Below are positions 19,021 to 27,766 of a DNA stretch of 64,000 nucleotides, one piece after another (within the stretch, counting starts at the first letter, position 1; each line of letters starts with the position of its first letter). The notes beneath the pieces were generated by a model that saw only the letters and a program-made list of their open reading frames with translations, was not told the DNA's origin and ran no database searches. Position numbers and translations under genes: made by a program. Origin of the DNA: Planctomycetaceae bacterium (GTDB taxonomy: Bacteria; Planctomycetota; Planctomycetia; Planctomycetales; Planctomycetaceae); assembly GCA_021732975.1 (NCBI GenBank), contig JAKFWC010000023.1:1-64000 (forward strand), written 5' to 3'.

Positions 19021-19106
19021 TTCCGTGTGCGGTAGCCGTGTCGGCCGTGCGATGAACAGGCCGTTTTGCTCCCGCACACGGCCGGCACGGCCGTGGCACA
19101 CAGAAC
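19021..19106. repeat. Long imperfect inverted repeat, TTGTGTGCCAC/GGCCGTGTCGGCCGTG family
   Basis: TTCCGTGTGCGGTAGCCGTGTCGGCCGTGCG faces CGCACACGGCCGGCACGGCCGTGGCACACAGAA. The arms are about 31 nt around a 21-nt loop. The inner stem matches the copy at 40685-40764. Confidence 0.8.
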
Positions 19107-19174
19107 ATCACTCTGTGGCACTCCATTTGCATTTCGGAGCGGTGTCCCTCGTACCGTCTCTCTGGAACCGACTC

Positions 19175-20197
19175 ATGCCCCAGCGCCTGCCAATGTCTCG
19201 CTCCCGCCATGGTTTCACGTTGATTGAACTCCTCGTGGTGATCGCGATCATCGCGATCCTCATTGCGCTGCTATTGCCCGCGGTGCAGCAGGCGCGGGAA
19301 GCCGCCCGGCGGACGCAGTGCAAGAATCATCTCAAGCAGGTTGCTTTGGCGATTCACAACTACGAATCGTCGTTCACGATGTTGCCCCCGAGTGTGTGTC
19401 TCGATCTTGGCCCGGCAGTCACCGGGAACAATGGGGCGTGGTCGATTCACGGCCGCATCCTGCCGTATCTCGATCAGGCGAGTCTACAGAATCTGGTTGA
19501 TCCCACGATCGCCTGGGACTTTCAGTTGGCCATCAACGGGATCAAGATTCCGGTCTATTCTTGTCCCTCGGATCCCAACAGTGAGCGGATCCGCGACACG
19601 GGAGTGGGGCGTCCGCTGTTGTTTCCCACAACGTACGGTTTCGTCTACGGTACTTGGTTCGTATTCGATCCGGTTACGAAGACGACTGGCGATGGTGCAT
19701 TCGCCCCGAATGCTCGACATCGGATGGCCTCGTTCACCGATGGGACATCCAATACGATGATGGTCGCCGAGGTCAAAGCCTGGACGCCGTATCGTCGCAA
19801 TGGTGGTCCGGGGGCAGCGGCCATTCCGACAACATCCACTTGGGCGACTGTTGTGGCTTCCGGAATGGAGTTCAAGGATACCGGACATACCGAATGGCCA
19901 GATGGCCGCGTGCATCACGAAGGCGTCACGACGGTATTCGGGCCGAACGCCCAGGTCGGTTGCAGCAACGGAGCTGTGAACTATCTGGAATGCGACTATA
20001 ACTCGTGGCAGGAAGGGAAGAACGGCTTGACGGGTTCGCCAACCTATGCGGCAATCACGTCCCGTAGTTTCCACGAAGGAATGGTGCAAGCCGCGATGAT
20101 GGATGGCACCGTGCGGGCCATCAGCGAGAACATCGATCTCGGCATCTGGCGCGCCCTCGGCACTCGCGCCGGCGGCGAAGTCGTCAGTGAATTCTAA
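19175..20197 (+). CDS. DUF1559 pilin-like protein with type IV prepilin N-terminus
   Basis: The protein has 341 residues from ATG 19175 (ATG 19193 is the alternative). The prepilin-peptidase signal [38 protein letters not shown] is perfect, with cleavage after Gly14 and Glu at +5. The DUF1559 body follows ([31 protein letters not shown]). The C-terminus contains [19 protein letters not shown], the usual family ending. Such proteins occur in large numbers in planctomycetes and are thought to be secretion- or pilus-related pseudopilins. It follows the sigma-54 regulator and ends at a bidirectional terminator. Confidence 0.93.
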   Translation: MPQRLPMSRSRHGFTLIELLVVIAIIAILIALLLPAVQQAREAARRTQCKNHLKQVALAIHNYESSFTMLPPSVCLDLGPAVTGNNGAWSIHGRILPYLDQASLQNLVDPTIAWDFQLAINGIKIPVYSCPSDPNSERIRDTGVGRPLLFPTTYGFVYGTWFVFDPVTKTTGDGAFAPNARHRMASFTDGTSNTMMVAEVKAWTPYRRNGGPGAAAIPTTSTWATVVASGMEFKDTGHTEWPDGRVHHEGVTTVFGPNAQVGCSNGAVNYLECDYNSWQEGKNGLTGSPTYAAITSRSFHEGMVQAAMMDGTVRAISENIDLGIWRALGTRAGGEVVSEF

Positions 20198-20204
20198 TCG
20201 CCCC

Positions 20205-20235
20205 AGAAGCCCACCCATTCTTATGGGTGGGTCTG
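20205..20235. terminator. Bidirectional terminator between convergent genes
   Basis: AGCCCACCCAT-tctt-ATGGGTGGGTCT is a compact GC-rich stem in the 50-nt gap between the pilin gene (plus) and the XdhC gene (minus). Its position and structure suit termination on both strands. Confidence 0.7.
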
Positions 20236-20247
20236 TTCATCAACCAT

Positions 20248-21333
20248 TCACAGGTTCGCGATCACCTCATCGAGCAAACTCGTCGGACGGACGCCATCGG
20301 GTAACTGCCCCAAATTCCGATGGCCGATCAACTCCGCCACGATGCTGATCGCGATCTCCGGCACCGTTTGCGAACCGATGTCGAACCCCAGCGGAGCATA
20401 CACTCTGCGGAGGGCGTCTGCGGAAATGCCCTGCTGTAACAGGTCGGCAAAGATCAACTTGATCTTCCGTTTGCTGCCGATGAGGCCGACGTATCGTGCC
20501 GAAGTTTCAGCAAGGTGGGCGAGCGCTTCTTCGTCGTGATTGTGTCCGCGGGTGACGATCAGGCAGTACGTATCGCGATCGATTTCGAGCCCCGATAACG
20601 CGGCTTCAAACGGGGCGACGATGAGCCGTTTCGCTTCGGGAAACCGCTGAGAATTGCAGTATTCCTCGCGATCGTCGACGACCCACACATCGAAGTCGAC
20701 ATCGTTTGCCAGTTGGGCCACTTTCTGTCCGACGTGACCGGCTCCGACAATGACCAATCGGCAGCGTGACAGATGTGGCAGGTACGATATTCCGTTGGCC
20801 ACATACGGTCGCGGTCGGGATGACAGGTCGCGCAGTGTCGCCAGCACGTTGTCTGGAGCCGCGTTGCCCCGGCGACTGACGAGGACATCGCCTGCATCAT
20901 CAATCACCCAGCGGTCACCCGCTTTCGTGTCGCCATGTTCATCCAGAGCGACCGCTTCCGTACAGCCACGCGCGGCGAGCAACTGATCGGCGAGCTGGCG
21001 ATAGTAGGAAACATCGCTCCCCGGCCGGAGTGGATCGACCAGCATCTTCATGCGGCCGCCGCAGATCAGGCCGTCGTCCCAGCCGTAATCGCTGTCGAGT
21101 TGAAACGTCAGCAACTCGGCAGCGCCGCGCTCCAGTACCTGGAGGGCGCGACGTTTGACTTCCGCCTCGACGCAGCCGCCGCCGAGTGTGCCGCGCTGCG
21201 AGCCGTCGGGAAAGACGAGCATCGCCGCCCCGGCCTTTTGCGGTGTCGACCCGCGCGTCTCCACGAGCGCGGTGTAACACACCGCGCGTCCGGCACGGAG
21301 ATGATCATCCAGTTCCAACAGCACCGAGCGCAT
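20248..21333 (-). CDS. XdhC/CoxI family protein
   Basis: The protein has 361 residues from ATG 21333. XdhC-type proteins bind molybdenum cofactor and help sulfurate and insert it into xanthine-dehydrogenase-type enzymes. The N-terminal domain shows ALVETRGSTPQKAGAAMLVFPDG and GTLGGGCVEAEV. The C-terminal Rossmann domain starts with RLVIVGAGHVGQKVAQLA and contains GLIGSKRK. No molybdoenzyme genes are adjacent, so its client lies outside the window. The gene is isolated, with a terminator at its end and a long AT-rich inverted repeat upstream. Confidence 0.92.
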   Translation of the reverse strand: MRSVLLELDDHLRAGRAVCYTALVETRGSTPQKAGAAMLVFPDGSQRGTLGGGCVEAEVKRRALQVLERGAAELLTFQLDSDYGWDDGLICGGRMKMLVDPLRPGSDVSYYRQLADQLLAARGCTEAVALDEHGDTKAGDRWVIDDAGDVLVSRRGNAAPDNVLATLRDLSSRPRPYVANGISYLPHLSRCRLVIVGAGHVGQKVAQLANDVDFDVWVVDDREEYCNSQRFPEAKRLIVAPFEAALSGLEIDRDTYCLIVTRGHNHDEEALAHLAETSARYVGLIGSKRKIKLIFADLLQQGISADALRRVYAPLGFDIGSQTVPEIAISIVAELIGHRNLGQLPDGVRPTSLLDEVIANL

Positions 21334-21344
21334 TAGCAGTCTCA

Positions 21345-21535
21345 AAGAGAAGAGAGTTATCCACAGAGATCACAGAAGACACAGAAACGAAGACGAAGAG
21401 AGAGAAGAGAAGCAACTTTAGCGCCATCAGACGACATCGGTCGTCATCGAATCCCGCCGATTTTCTTCCTGCCGTTCTCTCTCCTTCTTTTCTGTGACTT
21501 CTGTGTCCTCTGTGGATAATCTCTTGCCTTCTCTT
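21345..21535. repeat. Long inverted repeat with TTATCCACAGAG arms
   Basis: The left arm AAGAGAAGAGAGTTATCCACAGAGATCACAGAAGACACAGAAA (from 21345) is matched by the complement of TTTCTGTGACTTCTGTGTCCTCTGTGGATAATCTCTTGCC...CTCTT (to 21535). Arms are about 45 nt around a 100-nt loop. It fills the whole 210-nt gap between the XdhC and WD40-oxidoreductase genes. TTATCCACAG resembles a DnaA-box core, but I read it as part of the repeat. Confidence 0.8.
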
Positions 21536-21543
21536 CCCCCGTC

Positions 21544-23589
21544 TTACTTCAACAACTCTGCCAATTTCGCCGTGGCTTCGGTCTGGGCTTTCTCCATCAC
21601 GTCTGCGAGCTTCACCGGCTTGCCGCCCTGGCGTTTGCTTTCGTCGGCGGCTTCCATGAAGGCGTAGATTTCCAGCGTTTCCTCTTCACTGATCGGCACG
21701 GTTTTCGTCTTGAAGAACTTGACGATCTCAACCGCGAGCGGACGGTAACCGGCGAAGGTGCCGTGGTCCTTGATTCCTTGCGCAGTGAACATCTTGCCGC
21801 CGTAACCGGACGGTCCGACACGGATGCCGCGGAAGGTGCCGATGCGGCCTCCCTTCCACACCCCAGCACAGAGTTCGAGGCCATCCGTTTGTATGCGGGT
21901 GACGCTTTCGCAACCCGTGCCCATCGTGGTGAAGAGCAATTCCACGCCGTGGATGCCGTACCAGAAGAGATCGGGATGCGTTTTTTCCAGCGACGCCGGG
22001 CTGAAGGCATCGCAGCCGTGGATCACGCCGTACTTGCCGGCACGCGCTTCTTGGGCCGTCGGGGTGTAACGTAGCGATGATGTTGAGAAGATCGGCACTT
22101 TGTAGTGCTTTGCTGCCTGAAAGATCGCGACGGCATCAGTCAGACTTCCCGCGATGGGTTTGTCGATAAAGCACGGCTTACCGGCTTTCAACACGGGCAG
22201 GATCTGTTCGAGATGCGGCCGTCCATCGTTGGTTTCGAGCAGCACACAATCGACTTTTTCGAGCAGCGCGGGGATGGAATCAACGATCTCGATGCCCATC
22301 TTCTTGAAGTCTTCGGTGTAACCCGGGACACGCGTCGTGCTGGATTCGATGTCGGGGCTGCCCTTCGGATAAGCCGCCACGACTTTACAGCCGACAACAT
22401 CTTCCGCCGCTTTCGGATCATTCATCAGCTTGGCGAAGGCAGGGGCGTGTGAGGTATCAAGACCGATGATGCCGACGCGGATGAACTTTTCCTCGGCAGC
22501 AGGGGCAGCCGCGACCGCGGTCGCTGCCGCGGCTTGGACAGGAGCAGTCGTCGTCGCGGGTGGGATCCACAGCGCTACGGTGTTATCCTGCCCGCCGGTC
22601 GCGATGTATTTCCCATCGGCACTCATGGCCAGTGCGAGGATCTTGGCTTCGTGAGCCTCGCCGGAACCGAGTTCGTCGCCGTCTTCGCGATTCCAGAATT
22701 TCAGAAGATGACCGCCCTTGTTGCGACCACCACCGATGCTGGCGACCGTCTTACCATCCGGAGAAAACGCGAGAGCGTTGACCGGACGTTGATGACCGCC
22801 GTAGAACCCGAGCGTTTTTTCGTCTTTGAGATCGTAGACAATCGCGCGATCATCCAATCCGCCGGTGATGAGGTACCGGTCATCTGGCGAAAACGCAGCA
22901 CACAGCGCGGCCTTGGTGTGGTCGGTCCATTCCTTTTCCTTTGTGCCGTCGGTGGTCCACAGGAAGGTTTCGCCCCCTTTCGTCGGACGCGTTTCATCCC
23001 CGGCGACAGTGACGAGTTTGGTCCCCGCATGATTCCAGGCAATGCCCATCACCGGATAGCGATGTCCCTGAAGAACAGTGACTTTGTCGGAGCTGATGTC
23101 CCAGATTCGCGCGGTTTCGTCGTCGGATGATGTTGCGAGCCGTTGCCCATTGGGGGAGAACACCGCGGTAGTGATGACACCGCGGTGTCCTTTCAACTCC
23201 TTCGTCAGAGACGGGTTATTGATGTCCCACAGTTGCAGCTTTTGATAGCCGCCCGCAATGAGCATCTTCCCGTCGGGCGACACCGCCAGGCTGCGAACCT
23301 GCCCGACTTTGGCGGGCAACGTTGATTTCATAGCACGGCCCGGAATATCGACGACGGTGATCTGATCTTTCCCGCCGACGTAGAGCGTTTGACTGTCGGG
23401 AGAAAATGCGAGGCTGGTGACCCAAGCGGAGAACGGTGGTAGTTGGGCGGTGGGTTCCCAATCGCCGCCGCTGGTGGCGGCCTTGATCGCTTTTTGCAGC
23501 GCTTCCAGTTCGTCGGCCGCTGCCGGACGGCTCGTCATCAGAAGGGCGGTCAAGAGGATTGCCGCCAGCGAAAACCATCGACCACGCAT
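21544..23589 (-). CDS. Exported WD40 propeller fused to a Gfo/Idh/MocA-like oxidoreductase
   Basis: The protein has 681 residues from ATG 23589 (GGAG 9 nt upstream). A signal peptide (WFSLAAILLTALLMTSRPAAA) precedes a WD40 propeller at about 50-342, with repeated LAFSPD...LWDI blades. An Ala/Thr/Pro linker covers about 343-368. A Gfo/Idh/MocA domain covers about 369-681, with VGIIGLDTSHAPAF (altered nucleotide loop) and GKPCFIDKPIAGS in place of the usual EKP. The fusion is continuous: no stop or frameshift lies at the junction. Gfo/Idh/MocA enzymes normally oxidise or reduce sugars with NAD(P). Here it is exported with a protein-interaction propeller. Catalysis is unproven. Confidence 0.88.
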   Translation of the reverse strand: MRGRWFSLAAILLTALLMTSRPAAADELEALQKAIKAATSGGDWEPTAQLPPFSAWVTSLAFSPDSQTLYVGGKDQITVVDIPGRAMKSTLPAKVGQVRSLAVSPDGKMLIAGGYQKLQLWDINNPSLTKELKGHRGVITTAVFSPNGQRLATSSDDETARIWDISSDKVTVLQGHRYPVMGIAWNHAGTKLVTVAGDETRPTKGGETFLWTTDGTKEKEWTDHTKAALCAAFSPDDRYLITGGLDDRAIVYDLKDEKTLGFYGGHQRPVNALAFSPDGKTVASIGGGRNKGGHLLKFWNREDGDELGSGEAHEAKILALAMSADGKYIATGGQDNTVALWIPPATTTAPVQAAAATAVAAAPAAEEKFIRVGIIGLDTSHAPAFAKLMNDPKAAEDVVGCKVVAAYPKGSPDIESSTTRVPGYTEDFKKMGIEIVDSIPALLEKVDCVLLETNDGRPHLEQILPVLKAGKPCFIDKPIAGSLTDAVAIFQAAKHYKVPIFSTSSLRYTPTAQEARAGKYGVIHGCDAFSPASLEKTHPDLFWYGIHGVELLFTTMGTGCESVTRIQTDGLELCAGVWKGGRIGTFRGIRVGPSGYGGKMFTAQGIKDHGTFAGYRPLAVEIVKFFKTKTVPISEEETLEIYAFMEAADESKRQGGKPVKLADVMEKAQTEATAKLAELLK

Positions 23590-23711
23590 GCCCGAAACTC
23601 CTGCATCGGTCCGAATTGCGGCGACGAGAACCGTGCTCATCGCATCAATTCTTGATTATCAACGATGCGGAGGGGGACTGCCAGTCGGGGAGATTGTGTT
23701 CGTAGGAAAAA

Positions 23712-23745
23712 AGAGACCCAGCCTTAAGAAAGGCTGGGCTTCAGG
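23712..23745. repeat. Hairpin element AGAGACCCAG-CCTT..AAGG-CTGGGC (copy 1)
   Basis: AGAGACCCAGCCTTAAGAAAGGCTGGGCTTCAGG is identical over 34 nt to 28151-28184. It shares its outer frame with 57976-58007. Confidence 0.85.
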
Positions 23746-23767
23746 GGAGACTTGTGTTCGGGGGGCA

Positions 23768-24265
23768 TCAGGCGACGGCGAGGGGTTCGAGCCGGGCGCG
23801 GTTGATGTCGATCATTTCGAGGAGCTCGATCACACGGCCGATGGGCATCGACCAGGAGAGCGCCCAATTGATGATTTCGAGATTGTCGAGACCGTGTTCC
23901 ATCCGGTCGAGAATGCGATCGAGCAAGAGATCGCCGTCGAGAATCAGTTCGTAAATCTGCCCGAATTCGTGTTCCGCGAATTCTTCCCAGCGTTGCTGGC
24001 CCTCGACATGTTCGAGGCGTTTAATCCGACAGAAGGGGAGCCAGTGTTTGCGGAACCAGTCTTTGAGACACGGTTCGCCCTGATCGCAGCCATGTTTCTG
24101 GCTTTCGATCCACTTGTGTTTCAGGGCTTCCTGTAAGCCCTCCAGCCGCAGACTGCGCGGTGGGTGATCGAACTCATGAATGACACGCTGGGGGTGACTC
24201 GACTGGTCGGCGGTTTCGGCAGCGGAGCGAATACCAACCAGACGGAGTCGAAAGGATGAGCGCAC
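23768..24265 (-). CDS. Conserved-looking small protein of unknown function
   Basis: The protein has 165 residues, starting at GTG 24265 with GAAAGGG 5-6 nt upstream. It is rich in charged and aromatic residues (KHKWIESQKHGCDQG, LKDWFRKHWLPFCRIKRLEHVEGQQRWEEF). There is no signal peptide or membrane segment. It resembles a family of short planctomycete proteins with a 'KHKWIES...WVRKHW...RWLEHL' core that I recall but cannot name. Predicted mainly helical. Coding status is supported by the ribosome-binding site and the Trp-rich conserved-looking core. Function unknown. Confidence 0.65.
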   Translation of the reverse strand: MRSSFRLRLVGIRSAAETADQSSHPQRVIHEFDHPPRSLRLEGLQEALKHKWIESQKHGCDQGEPCLKDWFRKHWLPFCRIKRLEHVEGQQRWEEFAEHEFGQIYELILDGDLLLDRILDRMEHGLDNLEIINWALSWSMPIGRVIELLEMIDINRARLEPLAVA

Positions 24266-24673
24266 GCAAGCCCTTTCGAAAGACCGTCAAATTGTCTATC
24301 CATCAAACTCTAACGATACCTTAACTCATCGGCAACCCGAATCTGGATTTGTTGACATGAGTCTGCGTCCGTGGTGTGCAGTTTTTCAGGTCGAAGGATT
24401 TCACGAAAACCTGCGCTGACCTCCTGATAACCACTGCGCGGCGAATTTCGCCGATGCACGGTTCGTCTTCGCGGAATTCGTGGCAAAACGGCTTGGTTTG
24501 ATCGAAGTGATTCAAATCGCTCTTGTCGATCGGTGTCTTCAAAAACTAAATCTCCATCTCTCCCTGAGACCACTTTGAATTGGATGTTTTCCAGCGTTCG
24601 CTGAGCCTTCAGCGCCGCGGGGAGACCGCTTGTTTGACCCCGGGGCCATCCGGGGGTGAAGGAGTCGTGACTG
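24266..24673. other. Gene-poor gap upstream of the TPR lipoprotein gene
   Basis: About 400 nt without a convincing gene. Short ORFs on the minus strand (e.g. 24321-24542) lack ribosome-binding sites and recognisable motifs. A palindrome ACCCCGG-ggccat-CCGGGGGT lies near 24637-24656, just before the Shine-Dalgarno GAAGGAG of the next gene. The gap separates divergently oriented genes, so it probably holds promoters for both. Confidence 0.5.
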
Positions 24674-25801
24674 ATGCCGACACTGCAACGCCACACCATG
24701 TCCACACTGTGGAGTTGGATCGCCCTCGCGGTCCTTGCCAGCAGCAGCGGTTGTTGCTGTTGCAGCCCCGCTGGCGGCTGGTGGATGAACAATTCCGGAA
24801 TGGGTTATTACCAGCGTGGCGAGTTTGCCATGGCGCGGTATGACTTCTCTCGAGCCGTGGCCCTCGACCCCTACAATCCAGACTATCGGCACAACCTCGC
24901 GGTCGTGATGAACCGATTGGGAGACACCGGGCAGGCCGAGCGGATTCTGCGGCACAACCTCACCGTCGACACGATGCACCAGCCGACGTACCACACGCTG
25001 GCCCAGATGATGGTGCAGTCGGGCCGGTCGGGCGAAGCCTACGACCTGGTTCACACATGGGAAGCCACGCAGCCATATATCCCGGAATCGCATATTGAGA
25101 TGGCGTGGATTGAACGCGAGACCGGCAACGTGCAAGGAGCGGAAATGGCCTTGCGACAGGCGTTGAGGGCCGAACCAGGCAACGCGGTGGCGCTCGCCCA
25201 ACTGGGGCAACTGTATCAGGACCACGGTCAGCCGCAGCAAGCGATGGCGATGTACCAGCAGTCGCTCGCATCCAACACGAATCAGCCGGAATTGCAGACC
25301 CGTATGGCACAACTGCAAGGCCATTCGGGCGGAGTCATGATGGCAGGACGCGGGCAACTACCGCCACCGGTGTTTGGCGGAGCGCAGGGACCGGTGATGT
25401 CGTCGGCACCCCTGATGATGCCGTCCTCGCCGGCGGGCATGATGGCCTCGGCACCGATGGTCGCCCCGATCCCACAACCTCAGCCGCAACCCCGCATGAC
25501 CATGCCACCGCAACCGCGTCCGCAAATGGCCGCCCCCGCGATGGTCCAACAGGGCAACTGGGCTCCGGCGTCACGTCCGGTGCCGCAGCCAATGCCCGCA
25601 CCGAATCGTGCCGCTCCGATTCCCGCCGGTCGCCCGACGGCGTCCACGGCGACTCCTGCGACTCCTGTGGTCTCAACGGAATGGCAACCGACCGGCACGA
25701 CAGTACCTGGGCCAGTTCTGATCACGAATCCCGACCCGGCTCATACGACGGAGCAGCCCATCGAAATGACTGCTGCGTTACCGACCGTCGAAGCGCATTG
25801 A
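24674..25801 (+). CDS. TPR-repeat protein with membrane/lipoprotein-type N-terminus
   Basis: The protein has 375 residues from ATG 24674, with a strong GAAGGAG 9-10 nt upstream. The N-terminus (LWSWIALAVLASSSGCCCCSPAGG) is a secretion signal with a Cys cluster, possibly lipidated although the lipobox is atypical. TPR units follow at about 40-215 (GYYQRGEFAMARYDFSRAVALDPYNPDYRHNLAVV; AVALAQLGQLYQDHGQPQQAMAMYQQSL). The rest is Pro/Met/Gln-rich low complexity. A periplasmic scaffold role is inferred. It ends at a strong terminator. Confidence 0.83.
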   Translation: MPTLQRHTMSTLWSWIALAVLASSSGCCCCSPAGGWWMNNSGMGYYQRGEFAMARYDFSRAVALDPYNPDYRHNLAVVMNRLGDTGQAERILRHNLTVDTMHQPTYHTLAQMMVQSGRSGEAYDLVHTWEATQPYIPESHIEMAWIERETGNVQGAEMALRQALRAEPGNAVALAQLGQLYQDHGQPQQAMAMYQQSLASNTNQPELQTRMAQLQGHSGGVMMAGRGQLPPPVFGGAQGPVMSSAPLMMPSSPAGMMASAPMVAPIPQPQPQPRMTMPPQPRPQMAAPAMVQQGNWAPASRPVPQPMPAPNRAAPIPAGRPTASTATPATPVVSTEWQPTGTTVPGPVLITNPDPAHTTEQPIEMTAALPTVEAH

Positions 25802-25829
25802 TCGCCGCTTGGCGATGATGAAATAAATG

Positions 25830-25868
25830 AACCCCGGCGTTGTTGAAAACGCCGGGGTTTTGATTTTT
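25830..25868. terminator. Strong rho-independent terminator
   Basis: AACCCCGGCGTT-loop-AACGCCGGGGTT is followed by TTGATTTTT. The 12-bp stem sits between the convergent TPR and PIN-TRAM genes and can serve the plus strand clearly. Confidence 0.85.
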
Positions 25869-25937
25869 CAGAGATCTGTTAATTGAATCGCAGTAAGAAC
25901 TCGTTCCTTCACAGTCGCGGCTCTGACCGCGGAAAAT

Positions 25938-26975
25938 CTATCGCGTGGCAAACCCGGCGGCGACGGGGGCGTTCGCCATGCGACCGAAGATCATACGACC
26001 GGCGCTGTTCTGCAGCACGCTGGTGACCGTGACTTCAATTTCCTTGCCGATCATGCCGGACGCCTGCTCGCAGACAACCATGGTGCCGTCGTCGAGATAA
26101 CCGACGCCCTGACCCATCGACTCGCCTTCGCGCATGACACGAATCCGCATGATTTCGCCAGGCAAGTAACGCGGTTTCAATGCGTTGGCCACGTCATTCA
26201 GGTTGATGACATCGACGCCCTGCACGCTGGCGACTTTGTTGAGGTTGAAGTCGTTGGTCACGACCCGGCCGCCGATCCGCTTGGCAAGGCCGACGATTCG
26301 CTGGTCGACCGTCTGGCCTTCAAGATCGTCGCCCTTCACTTCGTAAACACGGATTTCGACCTTGGGGTTCTGCTGCAACTTGGCAAGGACATCCAAACCC
26401 CGGCGGCCACGGGTGCGACGCATCTTGTCGTTACTGTCTGCAATGTCCTGCACTTCGGAAAGGACAAAACTCGGTACCAGCAGTTCGGTGTCGAAAATCC
26501 GCGTGTCCATCACATCGCCAATCCGGCCATCAATCAGTGCGCTGGAATCGAGAATCAGCGGACGGCCGCCCTTTAATTCCTTGGCGAACTCGACGTAGGG
26601 AATCACGAAGCGGAAGTCGTCTTTCGTCTGCAGCAGGAACGAGATGCAAATATAGGGCAGCGCGATGGCGAGAAGGCTGATCACTACGGTTCGCAACTCT
26701 TCCGGAAGAACCGGACCAAGCGCGATGGTGAGCAGGTAGGTCAGCAGCGTCCCGATGAGCAAACCGAAGTAAATCGACGAGATCAGATCCAGCCGTTTGC
26801 GGGGCAGCCAGACATCAACGATGGTGATGAGCTGCGTGAGGAGCAGCAATCCCACGAATGTCCCGAACGGACGATCCGCCATGAACGGTGGAAGCTGACT
26901 GCCGGGCTGAACGAGCGATGCAATCGCACCGGCACAAATGAAGGCGTAAAGAACACGAATGGCAATGAGCAGCAT
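25938..26975 (-). CDS. PIN/TRAM domain membrane protein (YacL family)
   Basis: The protein has 345 residues from ATG 26975 (the ORF start 27008 is TTG; no strong Shine-Dalgarno for either). Four hydrophobic helices lie in the first 125 residues. A PIN domain at about 130-270 carries conserved acidic residues (LILDSSALIDGRIGD, VPSFVLSEVQDIADS, TNDFNLNKVA). A TRAM domain lies at the C-terminus (PGEIMRIRVMREGESMGQGVGYLDDGTMVV). Domain order matches Bacillus YacL-type proteins, which are putative membrane-anchored RNases. A convergent terminator lies beyond its stop. Confidence 0.92.
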   Translation of the reverse strand: MLLIAIRVLYAFICAGAIASLVQPGSQLPPFMADRPFGTFVGLLLLTQLITIVDVWLPRKRLDLISSIYFGLLIGTLLTYLLTIALGPVLPEELRTVVISLLAIALPYICISFLLQTKDDFRFVIPYVEFAKELKGGRPLILDSSALIDGRIGDVMDTRIFDTELLVPSFVLSEVQDIADSNDKMRRTRGRRGLDVLAKLQQNPKVEIRVYEVKGDDLEGQTVDQRIVGLAKRIGGRVVTNDFNLNKVASVQGVDVINLNDVANALKPRYLPGEIMRIRVMREGESMGQGVGYLDDGTMVVCEQASGMIGKEIEVTVTSVLQNSAGRMIFGRMANAPVAAGFATR

Positions 26976-27274
26976 GTTCAACACATCGACAGAGTGCGAC
27001 CGAGGCAAGTCGCACAGGGGTAGGCACAGACTTCAAGACCCGACGGCGAGCCGAGAAGCCTTCATCCGTTCATCATAAATGGCATATGCGCTGATTGCTA
27101 GTGGTCAACTGACGAGTTTTTCACCTGCGCGACAGACTATGGCGGCAGTCGCAGACTGAAACCGGTTTCGATATGCTGACGGCTCGTCATGGAAGTCCGG
27201 GCAGGGTACTAACCCTCGCACTGATATCAGAACGGATGAGCACATTTTTGAGTCGAACTTGTTGGAGATTGATC

Positions 27275-27658
27275 GTGGGGGCTGTTGAAGCGGAACTGCT
27301 GACGTTGAGCGACCGGTTGTTGAAGTCCATCGACAGCGGCGATTGGAACACCTATGCGTCGCTGTGTGATGCGTCCATCACGTGCTTCGAGCCGGAAGCC
27401 TGCGGACAGTTGATTGCGGGGCTGCCATTCCACAAGTTCTACTTCGACCTGCCCCGAGGCACGACGCCGAAACTGTCGACGATTGCCTCGCCGAACATCC
27501 GCGTGATGGGTGACGCCGCGGTGGTGAGCTACGTCCGTGTGGTGCAGAAGCTGGACGGCAACGGCAGCCCGGTTTCGGTGGCCGCGTTGGAAACTCGCGT
27601 GTGGCAAAAACAGGCCGGCGGTTGGAAGCACGTCCATTTCCACCGGGCTCCGCTGTAA
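27275..27658 (+). CDS. CaMKII-association/SnoaL-like (NTF2-fold) protein
   Basis: The protein has about 128 residues from GTG 27275 (TTGGAG 7 nt upstream). ATG 27236 would add 13 residues. The sequence (AELLTLSDRLLKSIDSGDWNTYASLCDASITCFEPEA ... GDAAVVSYVRVVQ ... ETRVWQKQAGGWKHVHFHRA) fits the NTF2-like fold of the calcium/calmodulin-kinase II association domain, common in bacteria as small oligomeric proteins of unclear function. No kinase is fused or adjacent. It is followed by a long palindrome and a receiver-like gene. Confidence 0.85.
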   Translation: MGAVEAELLTLSDRLLKSIDSGDWNTYASLCDASITCFEPEACGQLIAGLPFHKFYFDLPRGTTPKLSTIASPNIRVMGDAAVVSYVRVVQKLDGNGSPVSVAALETRVWQKQAGGWKHVHFHRAPL

Positions 27659-27667
27659 GTGCAATTC

Positions 27668-27743
27668 TGAGCGGCAAGACGCTAGCCGCCGGTTCTTGAA
27701 TGAGCCGAAAACAAGGAACCGGCGGCTAGCACCTTGCCGCTCA
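27668..27743. repeat. Long inverted repeat TGAGCGGCAAG...CTTGCCGCTCA
   Basis: TGAGCGGCAAGACGCTAGCCGCCGGTTCTTG faces CAAGGAACCGGCGGCTAGCACCTTGCCGCTCA, about 29 of 31 positions pairing around a 13-nt loop. It lies between the CaMKII-like and receiver-like genes. Confidence 0.85.
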
Positions 27744-27766
27744 CATGATCCAAGCGGAGTCGGCCG

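Noticed and set aside
21357-21370. TTATCCACAG resembling a DnaA box, suggesting a replication origin
   Set aside because: The word is part of both arms of a long inverted repeat (21345-21535), there are no further boxes or an AT-rich unwinding element, and no dnaA/dnaN genes are nearby.
24310-24792. 160-aa minus-strand ORF opposite the TPR lipoprotein start
   Set aside because: It overlaps the signal peptide and Shine-Dalgarno of a well-supported plus-strand gene and shows no motifs.
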